This document shows positions 33,811 through 43,881 of a DNA stretch of 64,000 nt, piece by piece. Source of the stretch: an uncultured Collinsella sp. (GTDB lineage Bacteria; Actinomycetota; Coriobacteriia; Coriobacteriales; Coriobacteriaceae); assembly GCA_934654585.1 (NCBI GenBank), contig CAKUGF010000010.1:1-64000 (forward strand), read 5' to 3'. The translations under genes and the position numbers were made by a program. Under the pieces are notes generated by a model. The model worked only from the letters and a program-made list of their open reading frames with translations. It made no database searches and was not told where the DNA came from. Position 1 is the first letter of the stretch, and every line of letters begins with the position of its first letter.

Positions 33811-34953
33811 GTGGTTAAGGCACTCAAGATTGAGATCTTTCTGCTGTGCATGATTATTCTTATCGGGCTTGCCGTGCGGAGTCGTCGCTCCCTGTTCTCG
33901 AGCACCCAACAACTTCTGTTTAGCATGCTCGGCTACACGTCTGCGGCGTACATTTTCTTTGACATGATCTGGGTCATCTCGGACGGGGCCGGTGACATGC
34001 TGAGTGTTGCGGCCAACTGGATTTCCAACGCAGTCTCGTTTTCGCTGTTTGCCATCGCTTGCCTCATCTGGTTTATGTATTCCGAGACGTTACAGGGTTC
34101 TCGGCTTCTGACCACACGTTCTAGGGTAGTACTTTTGACGCTGCCTACGGTTCTGGTAGTTGTGCTGGCGTTTACTAGCTACTGGACGCATACCCTGTTT
34201 TATATCGATGCCCAGGGTATATATCGTCGTGGCTTTGCCTATATGATTCAGCCTATCGTGAGCTACTGCTACGTCATATTTACGTCCTTGCATGCTTTTG
34301 TGCATTCGCAACGGGTCGAAAGCCTGCAAAAGAAGACCATTTATCGTACCCTTGCGTTTTTTGCCATTCCTGCGCTGGTTGGCGGCACCTTTCAGGTCGT
34401 GTTCTCGGTGCCCGGTCTTTGCGTCGGCATAATGATTAGCATTCTGTTGCTTTATGTTGTCTATCAGGAACAATTGATCTCGACCGACCCACTGACCGGT
34501 CTCAATAATCGCAACCGCTTTGAGACCTATATATTGTCGCTATTCTCGAATGTCGATCAGGCCGACGATGTGTATCTGCTCATGATGGATGCGGACGGGT
34601 TTAAGCAGATTAATGACCGGTATGGACATGTTGAGGGCGACCATGCCCTTCAGGTTATTTCCGCGGCGCTCAAGGTCGTCTGCTCGCCATCCGGCGGCTT
34701 TATTGCGCGCTATGGCGGCGATGAGTTCGTGGTGTTGCAGAAGGGGGCAACGGAGGATGACGTTGTCTGCTTGTGCTCGGCGATCAACGACGAGCTCGCA
34801 CGCGCCGAGGTGCCGTACGCATTGCGGATGTCCATCGGTTACGCGCACGTTGGCGCTGGTGTCGATACTTGGCAAGACCTACTTCGCGCCGCCGATGCGG
34901 AGCTCTACCGCGTCAAGGCCGAGAAGAAAAGGGCCGGTGTCCAGATACGCTAG
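33811..34953 (+). CDS. Membrane-bound GGDEF diguanylate cyclase
   Basis: The 380-residue protein has about six N-terminal transmembrane helices (residues 1-215) and a GGDEF domain from DPLTGLNNRNRF (about 228) to the end. The active-site GGDEF is at 302-306 in RYGGDEFV, intact and so probably active in making cyclic di-GMP. No RxxD inhibitory site precedes it. The start is GTG 33811 with GAGGGG 10 bases upstream. No cyclic di-GMP effector or EAL gene is adjacent. Confidence 0.88.
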   Translation: MVKALKIEIFLLCMIILIGLAVRSRRSLFSSTQQLLFSMLGYTSAAYIFFDMIWVISDGAGDMLSVAANWISNAVSFSLFAIACLIWFMYSETLQGSRLLTTRSRVVLLTLPTVLVVVLAFTSYWTHTLFYIDAQGIYRRGFAYMIQPIVSYCYVIFTSLHAFVHSQRVESLQKKTIYRTLAFFAIPALVGGTFQVVFSVPGLCVGIMISILLLYVVYQEQLISTDPLTGLNNRNRFETYILSLFSNVDQADDVYLLMMDADGFKQINDRYGHVEGDHALQVISAALKVVCSPSGGFIARYGGDEFVVLQKGATEDDVVCLCSAINDELARAEVPYALRMSIGYAHVGAGVDTWQDLLRAADAELYRVKAEKKRAGVQIR

Positions 34954-34956
34954 AAA

Positions 34957-34994
34957 AAAGGGGCGCACGACCGTGTTTGGTCGTGCGCCCCTTT
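34957..34994. terminator. Bidirectional terminator between the GGDEF gene and the CoA-ligase gene
   Basis: A perfect 16-bp stem (34957-34972 with 34979-34994) has a six-base loop. An A-run precedes it and TTT closes it, so it serves both convergent genes. Confidence 0.9.
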
Positions 34995-35008
34995 GCGTTG
35001 GCAGGGAA

Positions 35009-36244
35009 TTAGTAGCGGCTGTCGAAGATGCGCCTCGTCTTTTTCTCGGAACGGGGCAGCTCGCCGAGCGGTACGGCAGTTGCCTTGGGTGTGCAGCCGA
35101 TCTTGGCCTTAAAGACGGCGGCCACCTCGCGCTCGCATGCGTCGCGCTCGGCGCCCGTCAGCTCGCTTTCGAACAGCAGCTCAAGCACGTCGCGGCCGTT
35201 AACGGCCTCGATCATCACCTGGTACTCGGAGCTCGCGCCATCGGCAAACTTAAGGACTTCCTCGATCTGGGCGGGGAACATGTTGCAGCCCTTGACCTTG
35301 ATCATGTCGTCGGTACGGCCGACCAGGGTGTCGATACGCGGGTGGTCAAGGCCGCAAGCGCATTTGCCGGGGATGATGCGCGTCAGGTCGTGCGTACGGT
35401 ACCTGATAAGCGGTGCGCCCTGCTTGCGCAACGTCGTGAGCACCAGCTCACCCACTTCGCCGTCGGGAAGTGCCTCGCCAGTCTTGGGGTCGACGATCTC
35501 GCAGTAGACGTAATCGGACCAGATGTGCATGCCGTCATGCTCGCTGCACGAGATGCCGATGCCCGGGCCGTAGATCTCGGTGAGGCCGTAAATGTCGAAG
35601 ATCTCGATGCCCAGCTCGTTTTGGATGCGCTGGCGCATCTTTTCGCCCCAGCGCTCCGATCCGATGACGCCGCGGGTCAGGTGCAGCTTGTCGCGCAGGC
35701 CGCGCTTGGTGATTTCCTCGGCAAGCAGAAGGGCATAGCTCGAAGTCGCGGTGATGACGGTCGAGCCCAGGTCCTGCATCATCTTGAGCTGCTTTTCGGT
35801 GTTGCCGGGACCCATGGGAATAGCCATGGCGCCCAGGCGCTCGCAGCCCAGCTGAAAGCCGATACCCGCCGTCCACAGACCGTAACCCGGGGTGATTTGG
35901 ATGCGGTCCTGGGGCGTAATGCCGGCCGTGCGGTAGCAACGGGCGAACATGTCGGCCCAATCATCCACGTCTTGCTTGGTGTAGGGGATGATCACGGGCG
36001 TACCAGTGGTGCCGGACGAGCTGTGGATACGGACGACTTCCTCGTCCGGTACAGCCTGGATGCCCAGCGGGTACGCCTCGCGAAGATCGGCTTTTTCGGA
36101 AAAGGGGAGTTGCTCAAACTCTTCTTGTGTGGTGATGCTTGCGATGTCGATGCCGTCGAACTTTTGGGCATAGAACGGCGAGCGGTCCTTGAGGGTCTGG
36201 AACTGCTTGGTAATGAGCTCAAGCTGCTCGGGTCGCATATTCAT
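35009..36244 (-). CDS. paaK: Phenylacetate-CoA ligase family protein
   Basis: The 411-residue AMP-forming CoA ligase has the PaaK-type motif HSSSGTTGTPVIIPYTKQD, then YGLTEIYGPGIG and the C-terminal RTDDMIKVKG. PaaK enzymes activate phenylacetate and related aryl acids. It is the last gene of a set with iorA and iorB, whose products turn aromatic 2-oxoacids into arylacetyl-CoA. The ligase may therefore recover arylacetates or act in reverse. The symbol is by family; the substrate is not proven. Confidence 0.85.
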   Translation of the reverse strand: MNMRPEQLELITKQFQTLKDRSPFYAQKFDGIDIASITTQEEFEQLPFSEKADLREAYPLGIQAVPDEEVVRIHSSSGTTGTPVIIPYTKQDVDDWADMFARCYRTAGITPQDRIQITPGYGLWTAGIGFQLGCERLGAMAIPMGPGNTEKQLKMMQDLGSTVITATSSYALLLAEEITKRGLRDKLHLTRGVIGSERWGEKMRQRIQNELGIEIFDIYGLTEIYGPGIGISCSEHDGMHIWSDYVYCEIVDPKTGEALPDGEVGELVLTTLRKQGAPLIRYRTHDLTRIIPGKCACGLDHPRIDTLVGRTDDMIKVKGCNMFPAQIEEVLKFADGASSEYQVMIEAVNGRDVLELLFESELTGAERDACEREVAAVFKAKIGCTPKATAVPLGELPRSEKKTRRIFDSRY

Positions 36245-36259
36245 GGTGTTCTCCTTGCG

Positions 36260-36868
36260 TTAACGGGAGGCGTGGTCGGAGACAGAGGCGACGGCCACAT
36301 CGATGGCACGGTCGTTGAGCGCGATAAACTGTGGTCGCACGCTGGCATGCATGGCGTCGCGGAGCTCCTCGACGGTAATGCCGAGGTCACTGATGGCGAT
36401 GGCGCTTGCCAACAGCGCGACGTTGAGCGCCTTGGGCGAGCCAATTTGCTCAATGAGCGCGGCATCGTCGACGAGCAGGCAACCGGGAACGGCCTGCTTC
36501 AGGTAGTCCAGGAAGGGACCGGCGCTGTATGCCTCGCGCGAGAGCGCTGCCGTCACGGGCTGTACGCTGCTCGTGGCACTTACCAGGGCGCCGCCAGGGC
36601 GCAGATAGCTTAGGCATCGCACGGCCTCGGCGGGCTCAAAGGCGATGATGAGATCGGCTTCGCCGTGGGCGATAAGCGGCGCGTCGACGCCGGGCTCGCC
36701 CTGGTTTGCCAGGCGCACATGTGAGACGACGGAACCGCCGCGCTGGGCCATGCCGATGGTCTCGGCGGTGCGCACGCGCCAGTTGCGCGTCTCGGCGGCC
36801 TGTGCGAGCAGCTTGGCAGCAAGGACGGTGCCCTGGCCGCCCACGCCGGTAATCATGATGTTGAGCAT
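36260..36868 (-). CDS. iorB: Indolepyruvate oxidoreductase, beta subunit
   Basis: The 202-residue gamma-domain subunit starts MLNIMITGVGGQGT, the usual start of IorB, and includes AETIGMAQRGGSVVSHVR. Its ATG shares a base with the iorA stop codon (TAATG). With IorA it oxidises indolepyruvate, phenylpyruvate or hydroxyphenylpyruvate with CoA and ferredoxin. A longer open frame upstream lies inside iorA and is not used. Confidence 0.92.
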   Translation of the reverse strand: MLNIMITGVGGQGTVLAAKLLAQAAETRNWRVRTAETIGMAQRGGSVVSHVRLANQGEPGVDAPLIAHGEADLIIAFEPAEAVRCLSYLRPGGALVSATSSVQPVTAALSREAYSAGPFLDYLKQAVPGCLLVDDAALIEQIGSPKALNVALLASAIAISDLGITVEELRDAMHASVRPQFIALNDRAIDVAVASVSDHASR

Positions 36869-38778
36869 TAGGCCTCGCCTCCCTTCGTGGCTACGGCGTT
36901 GGGGCCGATAGCTCCAAACTTGCAGACCTGCGTACACAGGCCGCAGCCGTTGCAGAGAGTCGGGTTGATGTGTGCGCGACGCTGCTCGGCGTCCCAGGCG
37001 ATGGCGGGACAGCCGATCTGCGTAATGCAGCGTTTGCAGCCGGTGCAGCGGCTCTCGTCGACGTGGAGCGCAGGCTTGGGCTTGCTCAGCGTGATGCAGA
37101 GGCCCTCGCAAATGAGTGCCGAGGGACCCTCGTGCGCGATGGCTCGCTGGGCGGCCTTGGTCGTCTGCGCCAGGTCAAACGGATTGGCATGCTCGACGCA
37201 GGTGACGCCTAGGGCGCGCAGAACGGCTTCGATCTTGATGGGCTCGGACTTGTTGCCATCCAGACGCAGGCCGGTGCCGGGGTGGGGCTGGCCGCCCGTC
37301 ATGGCGGTGATGGCGTTGTCCAGCACGACGACGGTGATGTCATGGCCGTTGTAGACGGCATTGGCGATGCCGGTCATGGCGCTGGCAAAGAACGTGGAGT
37401 CGCCTACGAAGGCGATTTGCTTGCGCTCGGGCTCAGCTATCCCTAGGCCCTGAGCCATGGTAATGCCGGCGCCCATGCACAGGCAGGTATCGACGGCATC
37501 GAGCGGGGCGGCGTTGCCCAACGTATAGCAGCCGATGTCTCCCGAAAGGACGGCGTCGGTTGCACCGAGGGCCTTGAGTGCCTGCTTGATGGCGTAGAAG
37601 CTGCCGCGGTGCGGGCACCCGGGGCAGAGCACCGGCGGGCGCACGGGAAGCGCGGGTGGCACGGGAAGTGCGGCGTCGGCGCGCGGGACAACAGTCTGGG
37701 CGGGGATGCCAAGATATGCTGCAAGGCGCTCAACCAGGTCGTCGACGGTGTTTTCACCGCGTCCGGGCATGGTGCCGTCGAGCTTACCGCGCACGGTGTA
37801 CGCCGCATGCGTGCGGCCTGCCAGGCGCAGCATCTCGTCCTCAAGGACAAAATCGAGCTCTTCGATGGTGAGGATCTGGTCCAGTCCCTCGGAAAAGCGC
37901 TCGGCCGCCTTGACGGGGAAGGGGTAGGGGAGTCCGACTTGCATCAAGCGATAGGGCGGTACGGCGACGTTTGCCGCGGCGGCACGGCGCTCGATGATCG
38001 ACAACGCTTCACACGTGTAGGCGAAGCTGACGCCACCTGCCATGATGCCAAGACGCGGCGTGGCATCGCCATGGTTTTCGATGGGATTGAACGCGTCTGC
38101 GGCTTGACCGTTGGAGTAAGCGTCTGCGATTTGCGGCAGGCGCTCATTGACCTCGCCGTGGGCGGCAAACGAGCGGCGCGGGAAGATGACCCACTTGGGG
38201 TCCTTCTCAAAGGTGCCCGCGGGACGCGCGACGGTGTGCTCGGGTACCTCCAGATAGGTCGAGGCATGGCATACGCGCGTAGTGGGGCGCACGATAACGG
38301 GGGTGTGATAGCGCTCCGAGATCTCGAAGGCCTCCTGCATCATCGCGTAACCCTGCTCCAGGTTTTGCGGATCGAGCACGGGAATCTTGGCGAACGCGGC
38401 AAAGCGGCGCGTATCCTGCTCGGTCTGGGAGGAGATGGGGCCGGGGTCATCGGCGACAAACAACACCAGACCGCCCTTGATGCCTACGTAGTTGAGGCTC
38501 ATGAGCGGGTCGGAGGCAACGTTTAATCCAACTTGTTTGCAGGTAAAGAGGCAGCGCGCTCCTGCATATGATGCGCCTGCCAGCACCTCGAGCGCGGCCT
38601 TTTCGTTGGTCGACCACTCGACGTGAACGCCCTCGGCGCTACCTTGGGCCTTAAGTTCGGCAACCGTCTCGACCAGTTCTGTCGACGGCGTGCCCGGGTA
38701 ACCGGCAACGACGCGAACGCCCGCTGCAAGCGCGGCATACGCAAAGGCCTGGTTTCCCATAACCAGTTTCTTGTGCAT
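36868..38778 (-). CDS. iorA: Indolepyruvate ferredoxin oxidoreductase, alpha subunit
   Basis: The 636-residue thiamine-diphosphate enzyme has the N-terminal GYPGTPSTELVET region and a TPP-binding GDIGCYTLG with CMGAGITMAQGLG. Two C-terminal ferredoxin motifs follow, CTGCKRC (with a divergent third part) and CNGCGLCTQVC. IorA and IorB decarboxylate aromatic 2-oxoacids from amino-acid fermentation to arylacetyl-CoA and reduced ferredoxin. It leads the minus-strand iorA-iorB-paaK set. Confidence 0.93.
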   Translation of the reverse strand: MHKKLVMGNQAFAYAALAAGVRVVAGYPGTPSTELVETVAELKAQGSAEGVHVEWSTNEKAALEVLAGASYAGARCLFTCKQVGLNVASDPLMSLNYVGIKGGLVLFVADDPGPISSQTEQDTRRFAAFAKIPVLDPQNLEQGYAMMQEAFEISERYHTPVIVRPTTRVCHASTYLEVPEHTVARPAGTFEKDPKWVIFPRRSFAAHGEVNERLPQIADAYSNGQAADAFNPIENHGDATPRLGIMAGGVSFAYTCEALSIIERRAAAANVAVPPYRLMQVGLPYPFPVKAAERFSEGLDQILTIEELDFVLEDEMLRLAGRTHAAYTVRGKLDGTMPGRGENTVDDLVERLAAYLGIPAQTVVPRADAALPVPPALPVRPPVLCPGCPHRGSFYAIKQALKALGATDAVLSGDIGCYTLGNAAPLDAVDTCLCMGAGITMAQGLGIAEPERKQIAFVGDSTFFASAMTGIANAVYNGHDITVVVLDNAITAMTGGQPHPGTGLRLDGNKSEPIKIEAVLRALGVTCVEHANPFDLAQTTKAAQRAIAHEGPSALICEGLCITLSKPKPALHVDESRCTGCKRCITQIGCPAIAWDAEQRRAHINPTLCNGCGLCTQVCKFGAIGPNAVATKGGEA

Positions 38779-38914
38779 CTGTATCCTCTCGATGTCGCCG
38801 GCGCGTTACGGCAAGACGGATCTCTGCCGCCGCGACTCGGTACGAAATCAACGAGAATCAGTGTACTCCATTAGGCTAAAGTATGCGAACACCCTCTGCT
38901 AAAAAAGCAGCTCA

Positions 38915-39850
38915 CTAGGCCTTTTTAGGTTTGTTGACGATGATGATGCCGCCGCAGACCAACAACAGGGCAACGATGACGGTAACGGGGCTCGTGCCGG
39001 CGCCCTCGCCGAGCAACAGCGCGCTCAGCAGCACGCCAAAGACCGGGTTCATAAACCCAAAGACCGAAACGCGGCTAACGGGGTTGACGGCAAGCAAGCG
39101 CGACCACAGCGAGTAGGCGACCGCAGAGATAAGCGCCATATAGACGATGAGCGCGATGGCGGGCACGATCGCGGTGGGGGAGAGCATGCCGTCCATCAAA
39201 AAGCCGATAGCGGTGAGGACGAGGCCGCCGACCAAGAACTGCCAGCCGGCAAGCAAGACGCCGTCGTGCTCGCGCGAGAAGATACCGATCAGGCAGGTCG
39301 AAAGGGCGCCCGCGACGGTGGAAGCCAAGATGAAGCCCTCGCCGTCGAGCGAAAAGCCAAAGGTGCCGTCCGCGCCCGAAAGGTTGACGAGTGCGACGCC
39401 GGCGAAGCCCAACACGCAGCCGAGCACCTTGGCCGCATCGAGCTTTTCGGTGCGGAATGCCAGGGCGGCAAAGAGGATGGCCAAGAAATTAGCGCTGGCC
39501 TCGATGATGGAGCTCGACATGGCGCTTGCACGGGAGAGACCGAGGTAGAAAAAGAAGTACTGGCCGATGGTCTGGAAGAGCGACAGCGTGAGGATGGGTT
39601 TGATGTCGCGCACCTGCGGAACGAGCGGACGGCGTTGGACCGCGCTCATGCCAACAATGACCAGCGCGCCGGCAAGGGTGAAGCGCAGGCCCGCGAAGAA
39701 CAGCTGCGAGGCGCTATCGTGTGCCGGGATGCCAAAGAGCGCGTAGCCGATCTTGATGCAGGGAAAAGCCGACCCCCAGAGCGCGCAGCAAACGAGGCAG
39801 CCCAAGATGAGCCCGGGCAGGGTGGCGAGATACGGCTTGCGGCTTTCCAT
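38915..39850 (-). CDS. EamA/DMT-family transporter
   Basis: The 311-residue protein has ten hydrophobic helices arranged as two EamA repeats (for example VCCALWGSAFPCIKIGYA early and NPVFGVLLSALLLGEG late). DMT transporters usually export amino acids or metabolites. The gene is monocistronic. The substrate is unknown. Confidence 0.85.
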   Translation of the reverse strand: MESRKPYLATLPGLILGCLVCCALWGSAFPCIKIGYALFGIPAHDSASQLFFAGLRFTLAGALVIVGMSAVQRRPLVPQVRDIKPILTLSLFQTIGQYFFFYLGLSRASAMSSSIIEASANFLAILFAALAFRTEKLDAAKVLGCVLGFAGVALVNLSGADGTFGFSLDGEGFILASTVAGALSTCLIGIFSREHDGVLLAGWQFLVGGLVLTAIGFLMDGMLSPTAIVPAIALIVYMALISAVAYSLWSRLLAVNPVSRVSVFGFMNPVFGVLLSALLLGEGAGTSPVTVIVALLLVCGGIIIVNKPKKA

Positions 39851-39875
39851 AATGTCCTCCCGTTGCGTTTAAAGC

Positions 39876-39912
39876 AAAAAAAGAACCCGCCACCGGGAGT
39901 GCCGGTGGCGGG
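39876..39912 (-). terminator. Terminator after purL
   Basis: An 11-bp stem (39886-39896 with 39902-39912) surrounds a five-base loop. Read on the minus strand it ends in a T-rich tract with seven consecutive T residues (39882-39876), just downstream of the purL stop codon. Confidence 0.85.
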
Positions 39913-39950
39913 TGTTGTTACCCGATGGGATTGTACCCGATGGGAAAGGT

Positions 39951-42900
39951 TTAGGCGAAGTAGGCTACGCCGCTCTCAAAGATCGGCATGAACTTATCGC
40001 CGGGGACATGCTCGGGCACGTTGCGGTACAGGTTGTCGCCGCGACGCTCGGCGTGGCCCATCTTGCCCAGGACACGGCCGTCGGGACTCGTGATGCCCTC
40101 GATGGCGAGCGCCGAGCCGTTGGGGTTGACGGAAAGATCCATGCTCGGCTTGCCGTCCTCGCCCACGTACTGCGTGGCGACCTGACCGTTGGCGATGAGC
40201 TGCGCGAGCACCTCGTCGTTGGCGACAAAGCGGCCCTCGCCGTGGCTGATGGCGACGGTGTAGGGGTCGTCGAGGCTGCACTGCGACAGCCACGGGGACA
40301 GGTTGGACGAGATGCGGGTGCGCACCAGACGGCTCTGGTGGCGGCCGATGGTGTTGAACGTCAGCGTGGGCGCATCGGGCGTGGCGTCGACGATGTCACC
40401 GTAGGGCACCAGACCGAGCTTGACCAGGGCCTGGAAGCCGTTGCAGATGCCCAGCATCAGGCCATCGCGGGCCTTGAGCAAGTCGCGGACGGCCTCGGTG
40501 ACCTCGGGGGCGCGGAAGAACGCCGTGATGAACTTGGCGGAGCCGTCGGGCTCGTCGCCGCCCGAGAAGCCGCCGGGGATCATGACGATCTGGCTTTGGC
40601 GGATGCGGCGGGCAAGCTCGTGGGTGCTCTCGGCGACGGCCTCGGGCGTGAGGTTGTTGATCACGAAGGTGTCGGCCTCGGCACCGGCGGCACGGAAGGC
40701 GCGGGCGCTGTCGTACTCGCAGTTGTTGCCGGGGAACACGGGGATGATCACGCGCGGGCGGGCGATCTTGGCGCCGCCGTACACGTGGATATCCTTGGCG
40801 CGGAAGTCGATGGTCTCGACCTCGGCGGTCTCGCCGGCGCTGCGGTAGGCAAAGACGCTCTCGATGCCGCTCTCCCAGGCCTCCTGGAGCTCGGAGAGCT
40901 CGATGACCTCGGAGCCGGTATCGATGACATAGCCTTCGACGGTGGTGCCCAGGGGCTCGACGACAACGCCGTCGGCGACCTCGGGCAGCTCGGCGTCCTC
41001 GGCGAGCTCGACGATAAAGCTGCCGTAGAGCGGGGTGAAGAGGCTCTCCACGTCCACATCCTCGGCAAGCTCGATACCAATCTGGTTGCCGACGCACATC
41101 TTAAAGAGGCTCTCGGCGCCGCAGCCGTAGCCGGGCGTGGAGATGGCCAGAGCGTCGCCGGCGGCGGTGAGCGCCTCGACGGCATCAAATGCGGCAAGCA
41201 GCTGCTGGGCGTCGGGGCGGTAGTCCTCGCCATAGGTGGCGGGGGCGATACGGACGACGCGGTGCGTGAGGCCCTTGAACTCGGGAGAGACGGCACGGGC
41301 TGCCTTGCCCACGGCCACGGCGAAGCTGATGAGGGTCGGCGGAACGTTGAGCTCGCCGGCCTCGTCCTCAAACGAGCCGCTCATGGAGTCCTTGCCGCCG
41401 ATGGCGCCAGCACCCAGGTCGACCTGAGCCATAAGGGCACCCAGGACGGCAGCCATGGGCTTGCCCCAGCGCTCGGCCTCGGTGCGCAGGCGCTCGAAGT
41501 ACTCCTGGAAGGAGAGGTAGGCGCGCTTGTGCTCAAAGCCGGCGGCCACGAGCTTGGCGATGGACTCGACCACGGACAGGTAGGCGCCCGCAAACTGGTC
41601 GGCCTCCATCAGGTAGGGGTTGAAGCCCCATGCCATGGCGCTCGCTGTGGTGGTCTCGCCGTCCACGGGGAACTTGGCGACCATGGCCGAGCTCGGAGTG
41701 AGCTGCGTCTTGCCGCCAAAGGGCATGAGCACGGTTGCGGCGCCGATGGTGGAGTCGAAGCGCTCGGAAAGGCCCTTGTTGGAGGCGACGTTAAGATCAG
41801 TGACCAGCGAGGTCATGCGCTCGGCAAGCGTGGTGCCGGCCCAGTTGGGCTGCCACACACTGCGGGCGCAGACATGGGCGACCTGGTGCTTGGGCGCACC
41901 GTTGGAGTTGAGGAACTCGCGGGACAGGTCGACGATGGCAACGCCGTTCCAGGCCATGCGCATGCGCGGCTCGGCGGTAACCTCGGCGATAACGGTCGCC
42001 TCGAGGTTCTCCTCGGCGGCGTAGCCCATGAACTCCTCGACGTCACCGTCGGCGACGGCACAGGCCATGCGCTCCTGGGACTCGGAGATGGCGAGCTCGG
42101 TGCCGTCAAGACCGTCGTACTTCTTGGTCACGGTGTCCAGGTCGACGTACAGGCCGTCGGCAAGCTCGCCCACGGCGACCGAGACGCCGCCGGCGCCAAA
42201 GTCGTTGCAGCGCTTGATCAGACGGCAAGCATCGCCGCGGCGGAACAGACGCTGCAGCTTGCGCTCGACCGGGGCGTTGCCCTTCTGGACCTCGGCACCC
42301 GAGGTCTCGATGGACTCGGTATTCTGGGTCTTGGAGGAGCCGGTGGCGCCGCCGATGCCGTCACGGCCGGTGCGGCCGCCCAGCAGGATAATCTTGTCGG
42401 TGGGGGCGGGGCACTCGCGACGCACGTGGTTTGCCGGGGTAGCGCCCACGACGGCGCCGACCTCCATGCGCTTGGCCACGTAGCCGGGGTGATAGAGCTC
42501 GTTGACCTGACCGGTGGCAAGGCCGATCTGGTTGCCGTAGCTGGAGTAGCCGGCGGCAGCGGTGGTCACGAGCTTGCGCTGCGGCAGCTTGCCCTCGAGC
42601 GTCTCGGAAACCGGGACGGTGGGGTCGCCGGCGCCGGTGACGCGCATGGCCTGATACACATAGCTGCGGCCCGAGAGCGGGTCGCGGATGGCGCCGCCCA
42701 CGCAGGTGGCGGCGCCGCCGAAGGGCTCGATCTCGGTCGGGTGGTTGTGGGTCTCGTTCTTAAACAGGAACAGCCAGTCCTGGTCCTCGCCGTCGACATC
42801 GACCTTCACCTTGACGGTGCAGGCGTTGATCTCCTCGGACTCATCGACATCGGTCATGACGCCGGTCTTCTTAAGGTACTTGGCGCCGATGGTGCCCATG

Positions 42901-43697
42901 TCCATGAGGCAGACGGGCTTGGCGTCGCGACCGAGCTCGTGGCGCATCTCCATATAGCGGTCGAAGGCCTGCTGCACCACGGCGTCGTCGATCGTCACGT
43001 CGTCCAGGACGGTGCCGAAGGTGGTATGGCGGCAGTGGTCGGACCAGTAGGTGTCGATCACGCGGATCTCGGTGATGGTGGGGTCGCGGTCCTCATCGCG
43101 GAAGTACTGCTGGCAGAAGGCGATGTCCGCCTCGTCCATGGCAAGGCCGCGCTCTGCGATAAAGGCGGCAAGGCCGGCCTCATCGAGCTCGCGGAAGCCG
43201 TCGAGCACCTCGACGGGCTGGGGCTCGGGGGTCTCCATGTGCAGCGTCTCGGGCAGGTCGAGCGAGGCGATGCGGGCCTCGACGGGGTTTACCACGTAGT
43301 GCTTGATGGCCTCGATGGCGGCCTCGTCCAAATCGCCCGAGATCATATAGACCTTGGCGGAGCGCACGGCGGGACGCTCGCCCTGGCTGATGAGCTGCAC
43401 GCACTCGCTGGCGGAGTCGGCGCGCTGGTCAAACTGGCCAGGCAGGAATTCGACGGCAAAGACGGCGCCATCGCTTGCGGGGAGCTCGTCATAGGTCACA
43501 TCGACCTGGGGCTCGCTAAAGACGGTCGGCACGCAGGAGCGGAAGAGCTCCTCGTCGATGCCCTCGACGTCGTAGCGGTTGATGATCCTCAGGGCTTCGA
43601 TGCCCTTAATGCCGAGAATCTCGGTCAGCTCGCCCTTGAGCTGCTGAGCCTCGACGTCGAACCCGGGTTTCTTCTCCACGTAGATACGAGAGACCAT
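39951..43697 (-). CDS. purL: Phosphoribosylformylglycinamidine synthase, single-chain
   Basis: The 1248-residue enzyme fuses the PurL synthetase and PurQ glutaminase parts. The N-terminal PurS-like segment is followed by the synthetase domains (SDHCRHTTFGTVL, then NETHNHPTEIEPFGGAATCVGGAIRDP in two stretches). The C-terminal glutamine amidotransferase has its catalytic Cys1085 in MLGICNGFQ. It makes FGAM from FGAR in purine synthesis. ATG 43697 has AGGAAGGCAGGAA upstream; an in-frame start at 43805 gives an unlikely extension. It is convergent with nothing and ends in a strong terminator. Confidence 0.95.
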   Translation of the reverse strand: MVSRIYVEKKPGFDVEAQQLKGELTEILGIKGIEALRIINRYDVEGIDEELFRSCVPTVFSEPQVDVTYDELPASDGAVFAVEFLPGQFDQRADSASECVQLISQGERPAVRSAKVYMISGDLDEAAIEAIKHYVVNPVEARIASLDLPETLHMETPEPQPVEVLDGFRELDEAGLAAFIAERGLAMDEADIAFCQQYFRDEDRDPTITEIRVIDTYWSDHCRHTTFGTVLDDVTIDDAVVQQAFDRYMEMRHELGRDAKPVCLMDMGTIGAKYLKKTGVMTDVDESEEINACTVKVKVDVDGEDQDWLFLFKNETHNHPTEIEPFGGAATCVGGAIRDPLSGRSYVYQAMRVTGAGDPTVPVSETLEGKLPQRKLVTTAAAGYSSYGNQIGLATGQVNELYHPGYVAKRMEVGAVVGATPANHVRRECPAPTDKIILLGGRTGRDGIGGATGSSKTQNTESIETSGAEVQKGNAPVERKLQRLFRRGDACRLIKRCNDFGAGGVSVAVGELADGLYVDLDTVTKKYDGLDGTELAISESQERMACAVADGDVEEFMGYAAEENLEATVIAEVTAEPRMRMAWNGVAIVDLSREFLNSNGAPKHQVAHVCARSVWQPNWAGTTLAERMTSLVTDLNVASNKGLSERFDSTIGAATVLMPFGGKTQLTPSSAMVAKFPVDGETTTASAMAWGFNPYLMEADQFAGAYLSVVESIAKLVAAGFEHKRAYLSFQEYFERLRTEAERWGKPMAAVLGALMAQVDLGAGAIGGKDSMSGSFEDEAGELNVPPTLISFAVAVGKAARAVSPEFKGLTHRVVRIAPATYGEDYRPDAQQLLAAFDAVEALTAAGDALAISTPGYGCGAESLFKMCVGNQIGIELAEDVDVESLFTPLYGSFIVELAEDAELPEVADGVVVEPLGTTVEGYVIDTGSEVIELSELQEAWESGIESVFAYRSAGETAEVETIDFRAKDIHVYGGAKIARPRVIIPVFPGNNCEYDSARAFRAAGAEADTFVINNLTPEAVAESTHELARRIRQSQIVMIPGGFSGGDEPDGSAKFITAFFRAPEVTEAVRDLLKARDGLMLGICNGFQALVKLGLVPYGDIVDATPDAPTLTFNTIGRHQSRLVRTRISSNLSPWLSQCSLDDPYTVAISHGEGRFVANDEVLAQLIANGQVATQYVGEDGKPSMDLSVNPNGSALAIEGITSPDGRVLGKMGHAERRGDNLYRNVPEHVPGDKFMPIFESGVAYFA

Positions 43698-43881
43698 TGG
43701 TTCCTGCCTTCCTGATCGGTTGGGCGTACGGTACGGTATGCGGCAGCGGTCGGTTTGCGGGGCAAGCCTCGCGGTCGCCTTGAGCCACATGTTTGTAAAC
43801 CTCACTATGATACGACAGCTCGCGTCGCGTAGAGGACGGCGAGGGTGCTACAGTGAAGCGCAAACAAGAGAAAGGCATCAC

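Noticed and set aside
39912..43715. Large open frame on the plus strand opposite purL.
   Set aside because: It mirrors purL on the opposite strand, a common effect of high-GC codon use. purL is a certain gene.
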